Assembly (NCBI GenBank): GCA_017619295.1
Contig: JAFZSQ010000020.1
Span: 1-55,937 of the forward strand
From: Lachnospiraceae bacterium
GTDB lineage: Bacteria > Bacillota > Clostridia > Lachnospirales > Lachnospiraceae
Direction: 5' to 3'
DNA: 55,937 bases
The first letter of the stretch is position 1. Each line of letters begins with the position of its first letter. The notes beneath the pieces are model-generated. The model was not told where the DNA came from, ran no database searches, and worked only from the letters and a program-made list of their open reading frames with translations. The position numbers were made by a program, and so were the translations under genes. Shown here piece by piece: positions 7,635 through 15,465 of this stretch.

Positions 7635-7666
7635 TAGTTACAGAAGTAATGAACCACATAACTAAC
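7612..7666 (+). promoter_or_regulatory. Three GTTAGTTA half-sites, probable YtrA-type operator
   Basis: GGTTAGTTA occurs at 7612-7620 and again at 7632-7640, exactly 20 bp apart (two helical turns). The inverse TAACTAAC is at 7659-7666, pairing with the second copy across 18 bp. The first sits in the promoter spacer and the second overlaps the -10. The encoded GntR protein is the obvious candidate to bind here and repress its own operon. Confidence 0.65.
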
Positions 7667-7730
7667 AGACCGAATAAGAAAGAGGATAAAGAAATGAAAT
7701 ATGAATACGGGAGGAAAGGAAGATGATGAG

Positions 7731-8090
7731 ATGAACGAAATCCTGACTCAAGAGAAATCAATCTATCTGCAGATAAGCGAAATGATTGAGAACGATATCT
7801 TAAGGGACATAATTCTTGAAGAGGAACGAGTCCCAAGTACAAACGAGCTCGCTAAGCTCTACACTATCAATCCGGCCACCGCTGCCAAGGGCGTTAACAT
7901 CCTGGTGGAGAACGGAACCTTATATAAGAAAAGGGGAATCGGAATGTTCGTATCAGGCGGAGCCAAAGAAGCGATAAAGAAAAGAAGAAAAGAAGAGTTT
8001 TACGACAACTACGTTCGAACTCTTATCGAAGAGGCCAAGGGCCTTGGAATTTCAAAAGAAGAACTTTTAACAATGATTAAGGAAGCATAA
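7731..8090 (+). CDS. GntR-family regulator, YtrA subfamily
   Basis: 119 residues from the ATG at 7731, preceded by GGGAGGAAAGGA; an upstream in-frame ATG at 7701 has no comparable site. A winged helix fills residues ~1-75 (SIYLQISEMIENDILRD, VPSTNELAKLYTINPATAAKGVNILVENG), followed by a short two-helix C-terminus instead of the large effector domain of other GntR groups. That is the mark of YtrA proteins, which repress a linked ABC transporter, often in response to cell-envelope stress. It is first gene of a tight four-gene operon behind a promoter with repeated GTTAGTTA sites. Confidence 0.9.
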   Translation: MNEILTQEKSIYLQISEMIENDILRDIILEEERVPSTNELAKLYTINPATAAKGVNILVENGTLYKKRGIGMFVSGGAKEAIKKRRKEEFYDNYVRTLIEEAKGLGISKEELLTMIKEA

Positions 8091-8108
8091 CAAAAGGAGA
8101 TTATAGAA

Positions 8109-8993
8109 ATGAACGAAAGCAAATTGGTTTGCACAAACTTAGTTAAAGCATATGGAAGCAAAGAAGTACTTCACAGCATCAACCTGGAACTTGAAAGAGG
8201 AAAGATTTACGGTTTCATCGGACGTAACGGTGCCGGCAAAACAACCCTTCTTTCAGTAGCATCAGGTCAGAACCCTGCAACAAGCGGAAACATCACAGTT
8301 GACGGAATGCCCGTTTGGGAGAACCAGGATGCAAGAGATCTTATCTGCTTCTCAAGAGAGTTAAGCCCCATGAACGGAAACGGTGCCAACACCACAAAGG
8401 TTAAGGATTACCTCAAGGCAGCTGCAACATACATGCCTAATTTCGATAAGGCTTACGCAGACGAGTTAGTTAATGCCTTTGGTCTTGATACAAAAAAGAG
8501 AATCAGCAAGCTTTCAAAAGGTATGATGTCAATGGTAACCATTATCGTTGCTCTTGCAAGTAAGGCAGAGTTTACATTCCTTGATGAGCCCGTTGCAGGT
8601 CTTGATATCGTAGCAAGAGAGAAATTCTATAAGATTCTCCTTGATGAATTCGCAGCAACAGGAAGAACCTTCGTAATCTCCACTCATATTATTGAGGAAG
8701 CTGCAGACGTATTTGAAGAAGTTATCATCATCGATCAGGGTAACATTCTTCTTACCAAGAACACCAACGATCTTATTGAAAGCGTAGTTCACATCAGCGG
8801 TAAGGAAGAAGAGATAGATTCCCTCATTGCAGACAGAACAGTATACAACACAGAGAAAATCGGAAGAAGCAAAGGTGCAACCATCGCACTTAAGGATGGT
8901 GAGGAAGAACTTGATACAAAGGGTTATGACGTATCCGTTCAGCCCATGAACCTTCAGCAGATCTTCGTAGCTATGTGCGGCAGGGAGGCATAA
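8109..8993 (+). CDS. ABC transporter ATP-binding protein (YtrB-like)
   Basis: 294 residues. One nucleotide-binding domain (about 1-220): Walker A GRNGAGKTT, weak signature LSKGM, Walker B TFLDEP and switch His in STHIIEEA. The extra ~75 C-terminal residues are typical of ABC-2 type exporter ATPases. It is paired with two downstream membrane proteins; YtrA-linked systems are usually of unknown cargo and many are induced by cell-wall antibiotics. SD AAAGGAG. It overlaps nothing and the next ATG is 3 nt after its stop. Confidence 0.92.
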   Translation: MNESKLVCTNLVKAYGSKEVLHSINLELERGKIYGFIGRNGAGKTTLLSVASGQNPATSGNITVDGMPVWENQDARDLICFSRELSPMNGNGANTTKVKDYLKAAATYMPNFDKAYADELVNAFGLDTKKRISKLSKGMMSMVTIIVALASKAEFTFLDEPVAGLDIVAREKFYKILLDEFAATGRTFVISTHIIEEAADVFEEVIIIDQGNILLTKNTNDLIESVVHISGKEEEIDSLIADRTVYNTEKIGRSKGATIALKDGEEELDTKGYDVSVQPMNLQQIFVAMCGREA

Positions 8994-8995
8994 AC

Positions 8996-9670
8996 ATGAA
9001 AGGATTAGGGAGAAATATCAAATACTGGTTTATGTATTCAGTAAAAAGCTTTTTATTGGTTTCTGTCATGATGGTAGCTATTGTTACAGTAACATCCTTC
9101 ATGGACGCAGATAAACTGGACTTGTCCGGTACCCTTGTTCGTACAGCGGGATACATTGCATTCTCAACATTCATTCTGGTAATGGTAAATGCATTTAATA
9201 ACATAAGCGTATGCTATCCCATGACAGTTTCTTTGGGAAGCACAAGAATGCCCAGCCTGCTTGGAATGACTATCGCTCAGCACCTTGTGACCTTAATTGG
9301 ATTCTTAATTGCAGGCACACTAATCGTTGCTGCTGCACCCGGAACCATTAAAGACTTTCTTGGCTGTTGGCCCATATTGCTGGCACTAATATTAATCATT
9401 CACGCACTTGGAGGCTTGATTTCAGCTTTGTCAGCTAAATTTGGTAAACTCATTGGAATGATTCTTTATTTAGCCGCACTCATAGCTGTGATTGTAACCG
9501 GAGTTTACTTTTTGACTGAATTCATTTTAACAAAATCATCAAGCATTACCATTCTGTTTGACATAAATTCCGGATTCTATGCACTTATCATTCTTGCTTC
9601 ACTGGTTTTGGACGCACTGTTTTTCCTGTTGCTTTATGCATTTGTTCGCAACAAGAATATAGAGATTTAG
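8996..9670 (+). CDS. ABC-2 type membrane subunit 1
   Basis: 224 residues with about six hydrophobic segments (starting SFLLVSVMMVAIVTV and ending ALIILASLVLDALFFLLLYAF). Start taken at 8996, 3 nt after the ATPase stop, with SD GCAGGGAGG; an in-frame ATG at 8975 lies inside the ATPase gene. No sequence motif identifies a substrate. Its position between an ATPase and a second permease of similar size suggests a heterodimeric channel. Confidence 0.8.
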   Translation: MKGLGRNIKYWFMYSVKSFLLVSVMMVAIVTVTSFMDADKLDLSGTLVRTAGYIAFSTFILVMVNAFNNISVCYPMTVSLGSTRMPSLLGMTIAQHLVTLIGFLIAGTLIVAAAPGTIKDFLGCWPILLALILIIHALGGLISALSAKFGKLIGMILYLAALIAVIVTGVYFLTEFILTKSSSITILFDINSGFYALIILASLVLDALFFLLLYAFVRNKNIEI

Positions 9671-9685
9671 TAAGGGGATGTAAAT

Positions 9686-10399
9686 ATGAACACACTCAAT
9701 ATGATAAAGAAAAATCTGATTGTTGAATCAAAAGACTTATGGAGCTTTGCAATTATCCCTGTTTGCGGCGGATTATTTGGAATAATTCTTTCCACCATCA
9801 TCTACTTTGTGTCAGGGAGAGAATTCTATATGGAACTTTCATCTTTGATGGTACTTCTTATAGGTTTCTTCTGCCTTCTCTTTGGAGTAGCTTTCTCCGA
9901 AAGAAACAGCTTTACAATGGCAGTCACCATGGGCGTTACAAGAAAAAATTACTTCGTATCAAGATATGTGGTACTGCTTGCACAGATTGCACTTACTATA
10001 GCTGGAATGGCACTAATGATTGGACTTGATAAATTAATGTTCCCCAGTGCCGAACACCAGAGCCTGGCAGAATTTATTACCATCTCCCCCATAACAATTG
10101 TTGTGGGCTGTCTGATCTTCCCCATCTTCTCAATGTTCATGGGAATGCTCTATGTAAGATTTGACAGAAAGTTCTTCTGGGCAGTATGGGGACTTTGGAT
10201 GCTTGGAAGCCTTGGTATTCCCAGAGCACTTAGTGCAATGAGCGATAGACCCGATTCAGCAATTGCCAAAGTTGGTTTCTTCATCAAAGATATTGTCACT
10301 GCTTCAGACTGGAAGCTTGGAGTTACAGGTGTGGTTGTTCTTGCAATCGTACTTTTCTTCACAGTAAAACTGTATAAGACACAGCCTATCACAGCATAG
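9686..10399 (+). CDS. ABC-2 type membrane subunit 2
   Basis: 237 residues with about six transmembrane helices. The segment FSERNSFTMAVTMGVTRKNYF resembles the amphipathic coupling region of ABC-2 permeases, where a charged turn precedes a helix. SD AGGGGATG. Last gene of the GntR operon and followed by a terminator. Role: second half of the transmembrane channel, cargo unknown. Confidence 0.8.
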   Translation: MNTLNMIKKNLIVESKDLWSFAIIPVCGGLFGIILSTIIYFVSGREFYMELSSLMVLLIGFFCLLFGVAFSERNSFTMAVTMGVTRKNYFVSRYVVLLAQIALTIAGMALMIGLDKLMFPSAEHQSLAEFITISPITIVVGCLIFPIFSMFMGMLYVRFDRKFFWAVWGLWMLGSLGIPRALSAMSDRPDSAIAKVGFFIKDIVTASDWKLGVTGVVVLAIVLFFTVKLYKTQPITA

Positions 10400-10414
10400 G
10401 TCACGGATATAACA

Positions 10415-10442
10415 AAAGGCAGGAGTGAAAACTCCTGCCTTT
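10415..10442. terminator. Bidirectional terminator
   Basis: Stem AAAGGCAGGAGT/ACTCCTGCCTTT (10415-10426 with 10431-10442), loop GAAA. It lies between the end of the plus-strand GntR operon and the end of a minus-strand operon and can serve both. Confidence 0.9.
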
Positions 10443-10456
10443 AATAATGCGTTTCT

Positions 10457-11620
10457 TTATTTTATTTCCATAGCTTCATAAATCATATCTCTAATCTTTG
10501 GATGAATCACATGATAGTTGTCGCCAAAACATGTAACGTGCTCAGCATAGAAAACAGAAATGTTATTCTTTGTATCAACCAGAGCATATGCACCTGCGGC
10601 TCCGTCCCATCCAAACTCTCCAACGGGGCTCTTTGATTTGCTTCCGTCCACAAGCACTCTTACACCAAGGCCATACTGATATCCGATTCTGTTAAGGGAA
10701 TCAAAGTCCTTCTTAAGCTGACCAAAGGTTGTATAGGGATGTGTGAAAAGCTCAATTGTCTCAGGTTTTAAGATTCTCTTTCCTGTTTTGCCTACGCCAC
10801 CGCAAGCGAGAGCGTCAACAACAAGAATATAGGAATCAACACTTCCGATTAAGCCCGCACCGCCGCTTTCATAGTTCTTTGTAAAAGTGAATTCGTCTGC
10901 CTTCTCATCACTTATTCCATAGAAAGGGGGCTTGTCATTATCAGCTGTATAAATCGCACAAAGTCTCTTCTTTGTGGCCTCATCAATCTGTCTCTGGAAA
11001 TAAAAATCCTTTGCTCCCAAGGGTTCAAATATATATTTCTTTAAGTACTCAGAGAACTTCATTCCGCTTACAACCTCGATTACCGCTGCCAAAACGTCGT
11101 GAGAGAGGCTGTAGTTCCATCCGGTTCCGGGCTCAAATAAAAGGGGAACCTTTGAAAGGGCTTCAATCATTTCTCTTGTACTTGCGTTGTCTGCACTTTC
11201 CTTGATTTTCTCCTGAAGAGCAGGGGCATACAAATCATATGAAAATCCTGCACTCATGGTCATCAAATCAATGATTCTGATATCGTTGTGAGCAACATGA
11301 CAAACATCCTCATTTTCGGGGAGGCGGCTTTTCACAAGAACGTGATCATATTCGGGCAAATAGTCACTTAATCTGTCGTGTAATTTAATTTTCCCCTGCT
11401 CAACAAGCTGGAGAACCGCCGTCATTGTAATTACCTTTGTGGCCGAATAGAGTTTGTACAGATTGTTCGGTGTAACGGGAGTTTTCTTCTCGTAATCCGA
11501 ATAGCCGAAGCTGTGTCTGTGAACCTCTTCATGGTCCTTCATTACAAGCAAATCACCCACAGGCATTCCGTAGGTATCCTGTAACGAATCAAGATAACTG
11601 TCTAGTTTGTCAAAACTCAT
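10457..11620 (-). CDS. Beta-lactamase-fold serine hydrolase
   Basis: 387 residues, class-C beta-lactamase/esterase fold. Catalytic SxxK appears as LYSATKVITM, the second motif as WNYSLSHD (Tyr-Ser-Leu, as in EstB-like esterases rather than YxN of true beta-lactamases), and a Gly-rich third region as FGWDGAAGAY. There is no signal peptide, so a cytosolic esterase or peptidase role fits better than antibiotic resistance. SD AGGAGAGG. Last gene of the MBL-AKR-YnbB-PnuC operon, 11 nt after its neighbour. Confidence 0.88.
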   Translation of the reverse strand: MSFDKLDSYLDSLQDTYGMPVGDLLVMKDHEEVHRHSFGYSDYEKKTPVTPNNLYKLYSATKVITMTAVLQLVEQGKIKLHDRLSDYLPEYDHVLVKSRLPENEDVCHVAHNDIRIIDLMTMSAGFSYDLYAPALQEKIKESADNASTREMIEALSKVPLLFEPGTGWNYSLSHDVLAAVIEVVSGMKFSEYLKKYIFEPLGAKDFYFQRQIDEATKKRLCAIYTADNDKPPFYGISDEKADEFTFTKNYESGGAGLIGSVDSYILVVDALACGGVGKTGKRILKPETIELFTHPYTTFGQLKKDFDSLNRIGYQYGLGVRVLVDGSKSKSPVGEFGWDGAAGAYALVDTKNNISVFYAEHVTCFGDNYHVIHPKIRDMIYEAMEIK

Positions 11621-11631
11621 AACCTCTCCTT

Positions 11632-12426
11632 TTATGTAGCGTCTGCTGCATCGTTTTCTTTAATATATTTAGTCCACTTGATAATTCCGTAAGTGGTATT
11701 TGTCAAATATCCAAGCTTGTAAACAAGCAAAATCCACTGTCCTGAAATGATGTTAACAGCGGTCTCAACTGCAATGTAAAGATACCATGTCCACCAGGAT
11801 TCGTTGGAACGGAAGAACATCAATATTCCGTCGATGATACTCATAATACTGAGGCAGGCATCCAGGTAAGCGATTACTTTTACAACTGTATCGCTTGAGT
11901 AAAATTCTGTCTCGGGACTGTATTTTGCTACCAGATATCCGATAACAAGAGTCCAGATAATTGTAAGTGCAAAAATAAGAACGGTCTGCCAAGCTTTAAG
12001 CTTTCTTACCACAGTCTTCTGACTGTCCTTCTTATCTTTAAATCTTCTCCACTGGAAGAATCCCAATGTATGTGCGGGAATCCAGTAGAACATCGCAACA
12101 GCCATTGAAGCAAATCTGGTGCGAAGGATGATCATTGTAACAATCTCAATAACTTCTACAATATTGTAAATGAGGAAGCCCCATTTGTTCTGCTTTGAAA
12201 AAAGCAGTTCGCAAAGTAAACCGATTAAAACATCAAAAACATAAAGAATTGTGATTACCAAACCACTTACACCGTTTGTGTCATCTTCGGGGAAGAGGAT
12301 TGCAAGGGCAACGGTAAGAATAACCATTGATAGCATCCAAATCTTCTCGTAGGTGGTGAAGTAACCTTTAAGCCATTCCCATAGATTCTTCCTTCTTTTG
12401 GGTTCAATATTTAATTCTGTATCCAT
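11632..12426 (-). CDS. pnuC: PnuC-like nicotinamide riboside transporter
   Basis: 264 residues with about seven hydrophobic helices and positively charged internal loops. The C-terminal part has aromatic features of PnuC carriers (NESWWTWYLYIAVETAVNI and a final TYGIIKWTKYI), where a WxxW-Asn cluster contacts nicotinamide riboside. PnuC acts as a facilitator, with retention by phosphorylation inside. No NiaR or NadR gene is adjacent, so the vitamin specificity (B3 versus B1 or B2 paralogues PnuT, PnuX) is not proven. It starts 5 nt after the YnbB-like gene. Confidence 0.75.
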   Translation of the reverse strand: MDTELNIEPKRRKNLWEWLKGYFTTYEKIWMLSMVILTVALAILFPEDDTNGVSGLVITILYVFDVLIGLLCELLFSKQNKWGFLIYNIVEVIEIVTMIILRTRFASMAVAMFYWIPAHTLGFFQWRRFKDKKDSQKTVVRKLKAWQTVLIFALTIIWTLVIGYLVAKYSPETEFYSSDTVVKVIAYLDACLSIMSIIDGILMFFRSNESWWTWYLYIAVETAVNIISGQWILLVYKLGYLTNTTYGIIKWTKYIKENDAADAT

Positions 12427-12431
12427 TTATT

Positions 12432-13694
12432 TTAATTCTCTCTTTCTTTTTGCATTTTGGTTAAGGCAGCCAAAACTGAAAGCTTGCCTGTTTCATAGGT
12501 TAAGCTTCCCTGCATAAACACAGTGTAAGGATCTACAACAGGTCCGTCGCAGGTTAACTCGATAGTTGCGCCCTGAGCAAATGTGCCCGCAGACATAATC
12601 TCGTCGTGAGGGTAGCCCGGCATTTCACAGGGAACAGCGGTAAAGTGTGCATCAACAGCTGAATAAGACTGAAGCGCCTGGCAGAAAGCTATCTGATCTT
12701 TCTCGTTTCCGAAGTCAAAGGTCTGGATAATGTCGCTTCTGTATTCATCATATTTGGGTACCACCTTGGGAAGCCCCAATTTTTCAACCATGTAACTGGT
12801 CAAAATGGCTGTTTTTATAGCATTGGCAACGGTTCTCGGTGCCATAAAAATACCCTTAAGGAATTTAATATTCTGATTGTAGTTTGCTCCAAGGTACTTG
12901 CCCATTCCGGGGGAAGTAAGTCTGTCAGCAACCTGTTCAATCAAATCTGCTCTTCCGGCAACATATCCGCCTGATGTGGCAACACCACCACCCATGTTGT
13001 GCATAAGAGATCCGGCCATGATATCAACACCTACCTCTGTAGGCTCCTTCTTCTCGGCCAGCTCGCCGTAACAGTTGTCGCACATGATGATTACGTCAGG
13101 GTCAATGCTCTTTATGAGAGAGCACGCTTTTTCAATCTTGGCAATTGGAAGGCCTCTTCTGTGAGAGTATCCGCAGGAACGCTGAATCTCCACAAGCCTT
13201 ACGCCACCCTTTTTGATTCTTGCTTCGATGGCATCGTAATCAAAATCATCGCCGATTAAATCTATCTGTTCGTAGCTTACGCCGTTTCTGGTAAGAGCAA
13301 GAGGGCTTTCTCCTCTGATTCCCATAATCTCCTGCAAAGGATCATAGGGAGTTCCGGCAATACACATCATGGTATCCCCGGGGTGAAGAAGTCCCGATAA
13401 AGTAAGGTAAATTGCGTTGGTTCCTGACATAATCTGAGCTCTTACAAGCGCATCCTCTGATCCGAGAACTTCCGCAAAAACTCTCTCTATTTTGTCTCTG
13501 GCTTCGTCAAAGAAAGCATAGCCGTTAATCTCAGCAAAGTCCTGGTAGGAAACTTCATTCTCAAGAAAAGCATTTAAAACCTTCTCCGAGTTAAATAAAG
13601 CAACCTCATCCACAGCATCAAAATAAGGCTTGCACTCCTTCTCGGCAACCTTTGCCAGTTCTTTTATTTCATCTGATATAAATATGCGATCCAT
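12432..13694 (-). CDS. YnbB-like methionine gamma-lyase/aluminium-resistance family protein
   Basis: 420 residues of the Met_gamma_lyase (COG4100) group, fold type I PLP proteins. Family blocks are present: AQIMSGTNAIYLTLSGLL, IQRSCGYSHRRG, IMCDNCYGEL (Asp that would face the pyridine nitrogen) and GSLMHNMGGGVATSGGYVAG. In relatives I recall, the position of His in LMHN is Lys, the PLP-binding residue; here it reads His in the DNA. Either the cofactor lysine lies elsewhere or this is a divergent member. Substrate of the family is unsettled. Operon member, 15 nt after the reductase. Confidence 0.82.
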   Translation of the reverse strand: MDRIFISDEIKELAKVAEKECKPYFDAVDEVALFNSEKVLNAFLENEVSYQDFAEINGYAFFDEARDKIERVFAEVLGSEDALVRAQIMSGTNAIYLTLSGLLHPGDTMMCIAGTPYDPLQEIMGIRGESPLALTRNGVSYEQIDLIGDDFDYDAIEARIKKGGVRLVEIQRSCGYSHRRGLPIAKIEKACSLIKSIDPDVIIMCDNCYGELAEKKEPTEVGVDIMAGSLMHNMGGGVATSGGYVAGRADLIEQVADRLTSPGMGKYLGANYNQNIKFLKGIFMAPRTVANAIKTAILTSYMVEKLGLPKVVPKYDEYRSDIIQTFDFGNEKDQIAFCQALQSYSAVDAHFTAVPCEMPGYPHDEIMSAGTFAQGATIELTCDGPVVDPYTVFMQGSLTYETGKLSVLAALTKMQKEREN

Positions 13695-13709
13695 ATTTCC
13701 CTTTTCCTC

Positions 13710-14747
13710 TTATTTAACAGATACCTTTCCTGCAAGTACATTTCTGTAATCTTCAAGATTCTTCTTCAGAAGATTCGGAATGTCCAGCTCGTAAGGGCAC
13801 TTCTTAAGGCAGGCGCCACAGTTAATGCATTCCTCAATCTTCTCCATCTCTTTCTGCCACTGCTCGCTAAGCCATCCTGCACTGGGCGCACGGCGAAGCA
13901 TCAGAGACATTCTGTTACAGTTGTTAATCTGAATTCCCACTGTGCAGGGCATGCAGTAGCCACAGCCTCTGCAGAACTCGCCCTTTAATTCCTGTCTCTC
14001 TTTTTCGATGAAGGCAGTGATTTCCTCATCCATTGTGGGAGTGTCGTCCATATATGAAAGCCACTCCTCAAGCTCGCTCATTTTCTGGATGCCCCAAATG
14101 GGTACCAGCCCATCAAACTGCGCAGCAAAAGCCATGGCTGCCCTGGAGTTTGTAATAAGTCCTCCTGCAAGGCCCTTCATACATATGAATCCTATATTAT
14201 TCCTATTGCAGGTTTTTATCAACTCTATTTCTCGGTCCTCGGCAAGGTAGCTCATGGGGTACTGAATTGTCTCGTAAAGTCCTGAGGCCGCCAGCTCCTC
14301 CGCAATGCCGATTTTGTGAGCGGTTCCGCCTATATGACGGATTTTGCCCTGCTTCTTGGCCTCAAGCATGCACTCGTACATTCCGGTTCCGTCCCCGGGC
14401 TTCCAACATTGGCCCATAAGGTGGAACTGATAAACGTCGATGTAGTCAGTTTTTAAATTATTAAGGGAAGTTTCCAAATCCTTCCAGAAGGCTTCCGGAG
14501 TCTTGGCCGCTGTCTTTGTGGTAATTACTATATCTTCACGGTTAAGCCATCCGTCACCGAAGGCTGCTCCAAGTTTCTCCTCACTGTCGGAGTAAGCTCT
14601 GGCAGTATCAAAGAATCTCATTCCGCCCTCATAGGCTCTTCTTAGAATCTTAACCGCCTCATCCAATGATACTCTCTGAATCGGAAGTGCTCCAAATCCG
14701 TTCTGAGGTACAGTGATACCCGTGCTTCCCATTGTGATATTCTTCAT
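13710..14747 (-). CDS. Aldo/keto reductase with C-terminal 2x[4Fe-4S] ferredoxin domain
   Basis: 345 residues. Start set at 14747 because GGAGGG lies 7 nt upstream; the in-frame ATG at 14762 overlaps that site. The N-terminal ~260 residues form an aldo/keto reductase barrel (FFDTARAYSDSE with Asp and Tyr, ITTKTAAK with Lys, YQFHLMG with His). The C-terminus has one cluster motif CRGCGYCMPC and one CINCGACLKKCP, so electrons could come from ferredoxin as well as NAD(P)H. This fusion is common in anaerobic Firmicutes; substrate unknown. It lies 30 nt downstream of the MBL gene. Confidence 0.92.
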   Translation of the reverse strand: MKNITMGSTGITVPQNGFGALPIQRVSLDEAVKILRRAYEGGMRFFDTARAYSDSEEKLGAAFGDGWLNREDIVITTKTAAKTPEAFWKDLETSLNNLKTDYIDVYQFHLMGQCWKPGDGTGMYECMLEAKKQGKIRHIGGTAHKIGIAEELAASGLYETIQYPMSYLAEDREIELIKTCNRNNIGFICMKGLAGGLITNSRAAMAFAAQFDGLVPIWGIQKMSELEEWLSYMDDTPTMDEEITAFIEKERQELKGEFCRGCGYCMPCTVGIQINNCNRMSLMLRRAPSAGWLSEQWQKEMEKIEECINCGACLKKCPYELDIPNLLKKNLEDYRNVLAGKVSVK

Positions 14748-14777
14748 TTGATATCCCTCCAAATTGTTTGCCTGCTG

Positions 14778-15380
14778 TTACCAGAGTTTGATGTACGGAT
14801 TTCCTGCCTCCCTTTTGGAGTAGCATTCTTCCAGTTCCTTTATGATTTCTTCCTTGGTGTAAATCTTCTCCTCATGACTGCATATCACTTTGGTAAAAAC
14901 CAAATCTCTCAGAAACTCTATCTCGTCATGAAGAAGAGAAACGTTATATCCCTTTGCGGAACAGTAATAGGAATCCCCAATAAACAAATACTCGTCATTC
15001 ACTGTGACACACAGTGAACCCTTGGCATGACTATTCGCAATCGCGAACACTTTTATAGTCACCCCATCGTTTATCAAAGCGGGTTCTTTAATCAGGGTTC
15101 CCTTGTTATAAACCTTTTTTGTATAATCCCCCACCAGTAAGTCCGAATCATCTATTTCAATTCTTTTCAAATTGGAAGCATGATCCTCATGGAAGTGGGT
15201 TATAATCACAGTTTTGTTTTCTGTGGCTTCAACAAGGTTAAGTGCCTCGTCGTTGCTGCCCACATCTATTATATATGTCCGCTCCTTACCCTTTATAAAA
15301 TACACATCCGCAGATAAAGGGCCCTCAGAGGCAGGTAAAAATGTGATGTTGTCAGTGATGGTTTTAATATTTTGTCCCAT
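14778..15380 (-). CDS. Metallo-beta-lactamase-fold hydrolase (glyoxalase II-like)
   Basis: 200 residues, compact MBL fold. Zinc motif appears as THFHEDHASNL (HxHxDH, with Glu before Asp), followed by His in NSHAKGS, GDSYY with the bridging Asp and a final CSHEE. No signal peptide. First gene of the five-gene minus-strand operon. There is no visible Shine-Dalgarno, and the best promoter would start transcription at or beside the ATG, so the message may be leaderless. Thioester or lactone hydrolysis is typical for the fold; the substrate cannot be told. Confidence 0.85.
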   Translation of the reverse strand: MGQNIKTITDNITFLPASEGPLSADVYFIKGKERTYIIDVGSNDEALNLVEATENKTVIITHFHEDHASNLKRIEIDDSDLLVGDYTKKVYNKGTLIKEPALINDGVTIKVFAIANSHAKGSLCVTVNDEYLFIGDSYYCSAKGYNVSLLHDEIEFLRDLVFTKVICSHEEKIYTKEEIIKELEECYSKREAGNPYIKLW

Positions 15381-15386
15381 ATTGAG

Positions 15387-15415
15387 AGATTAACATTTTA
15401 ACAAATCTTTATCAA
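15387..15415 (-). promoter_or_regulatory. Promoter placed directly before the MBL gene
   Basis: On the minus strand TTGATA (15415-15410), 17-bp spacer and TAATCT (15392-15387). The expected start, 7 nt further, falls on the ATG at 15380. Confidence 0.55.
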
Positions 15416-15429
15416 TAAGTGAATTAACT

Positions 15430-15457
15430 AAAAAAGAGCCTGCAAAGCAGGCCCTTT
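15430..15457 (-). terminator. Terminator of pgi
   Basis: On the minus strand a GC-rich hairpin AAAGGGCCTGC/GCAGGCTCTTT, with 3-nt loop, runs into a T-tract; 9 bp after the pgi stop. Confidence 0.9.
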
Positions 15458-15465
15458 CGGTCGTT

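Noticed and set aside
10457-11620. Antibiotic-resistance class C beta-lactamase
   Set aside because: No signal peptide and the second motif is YSL as in esterases, so a resistance call is not supported.
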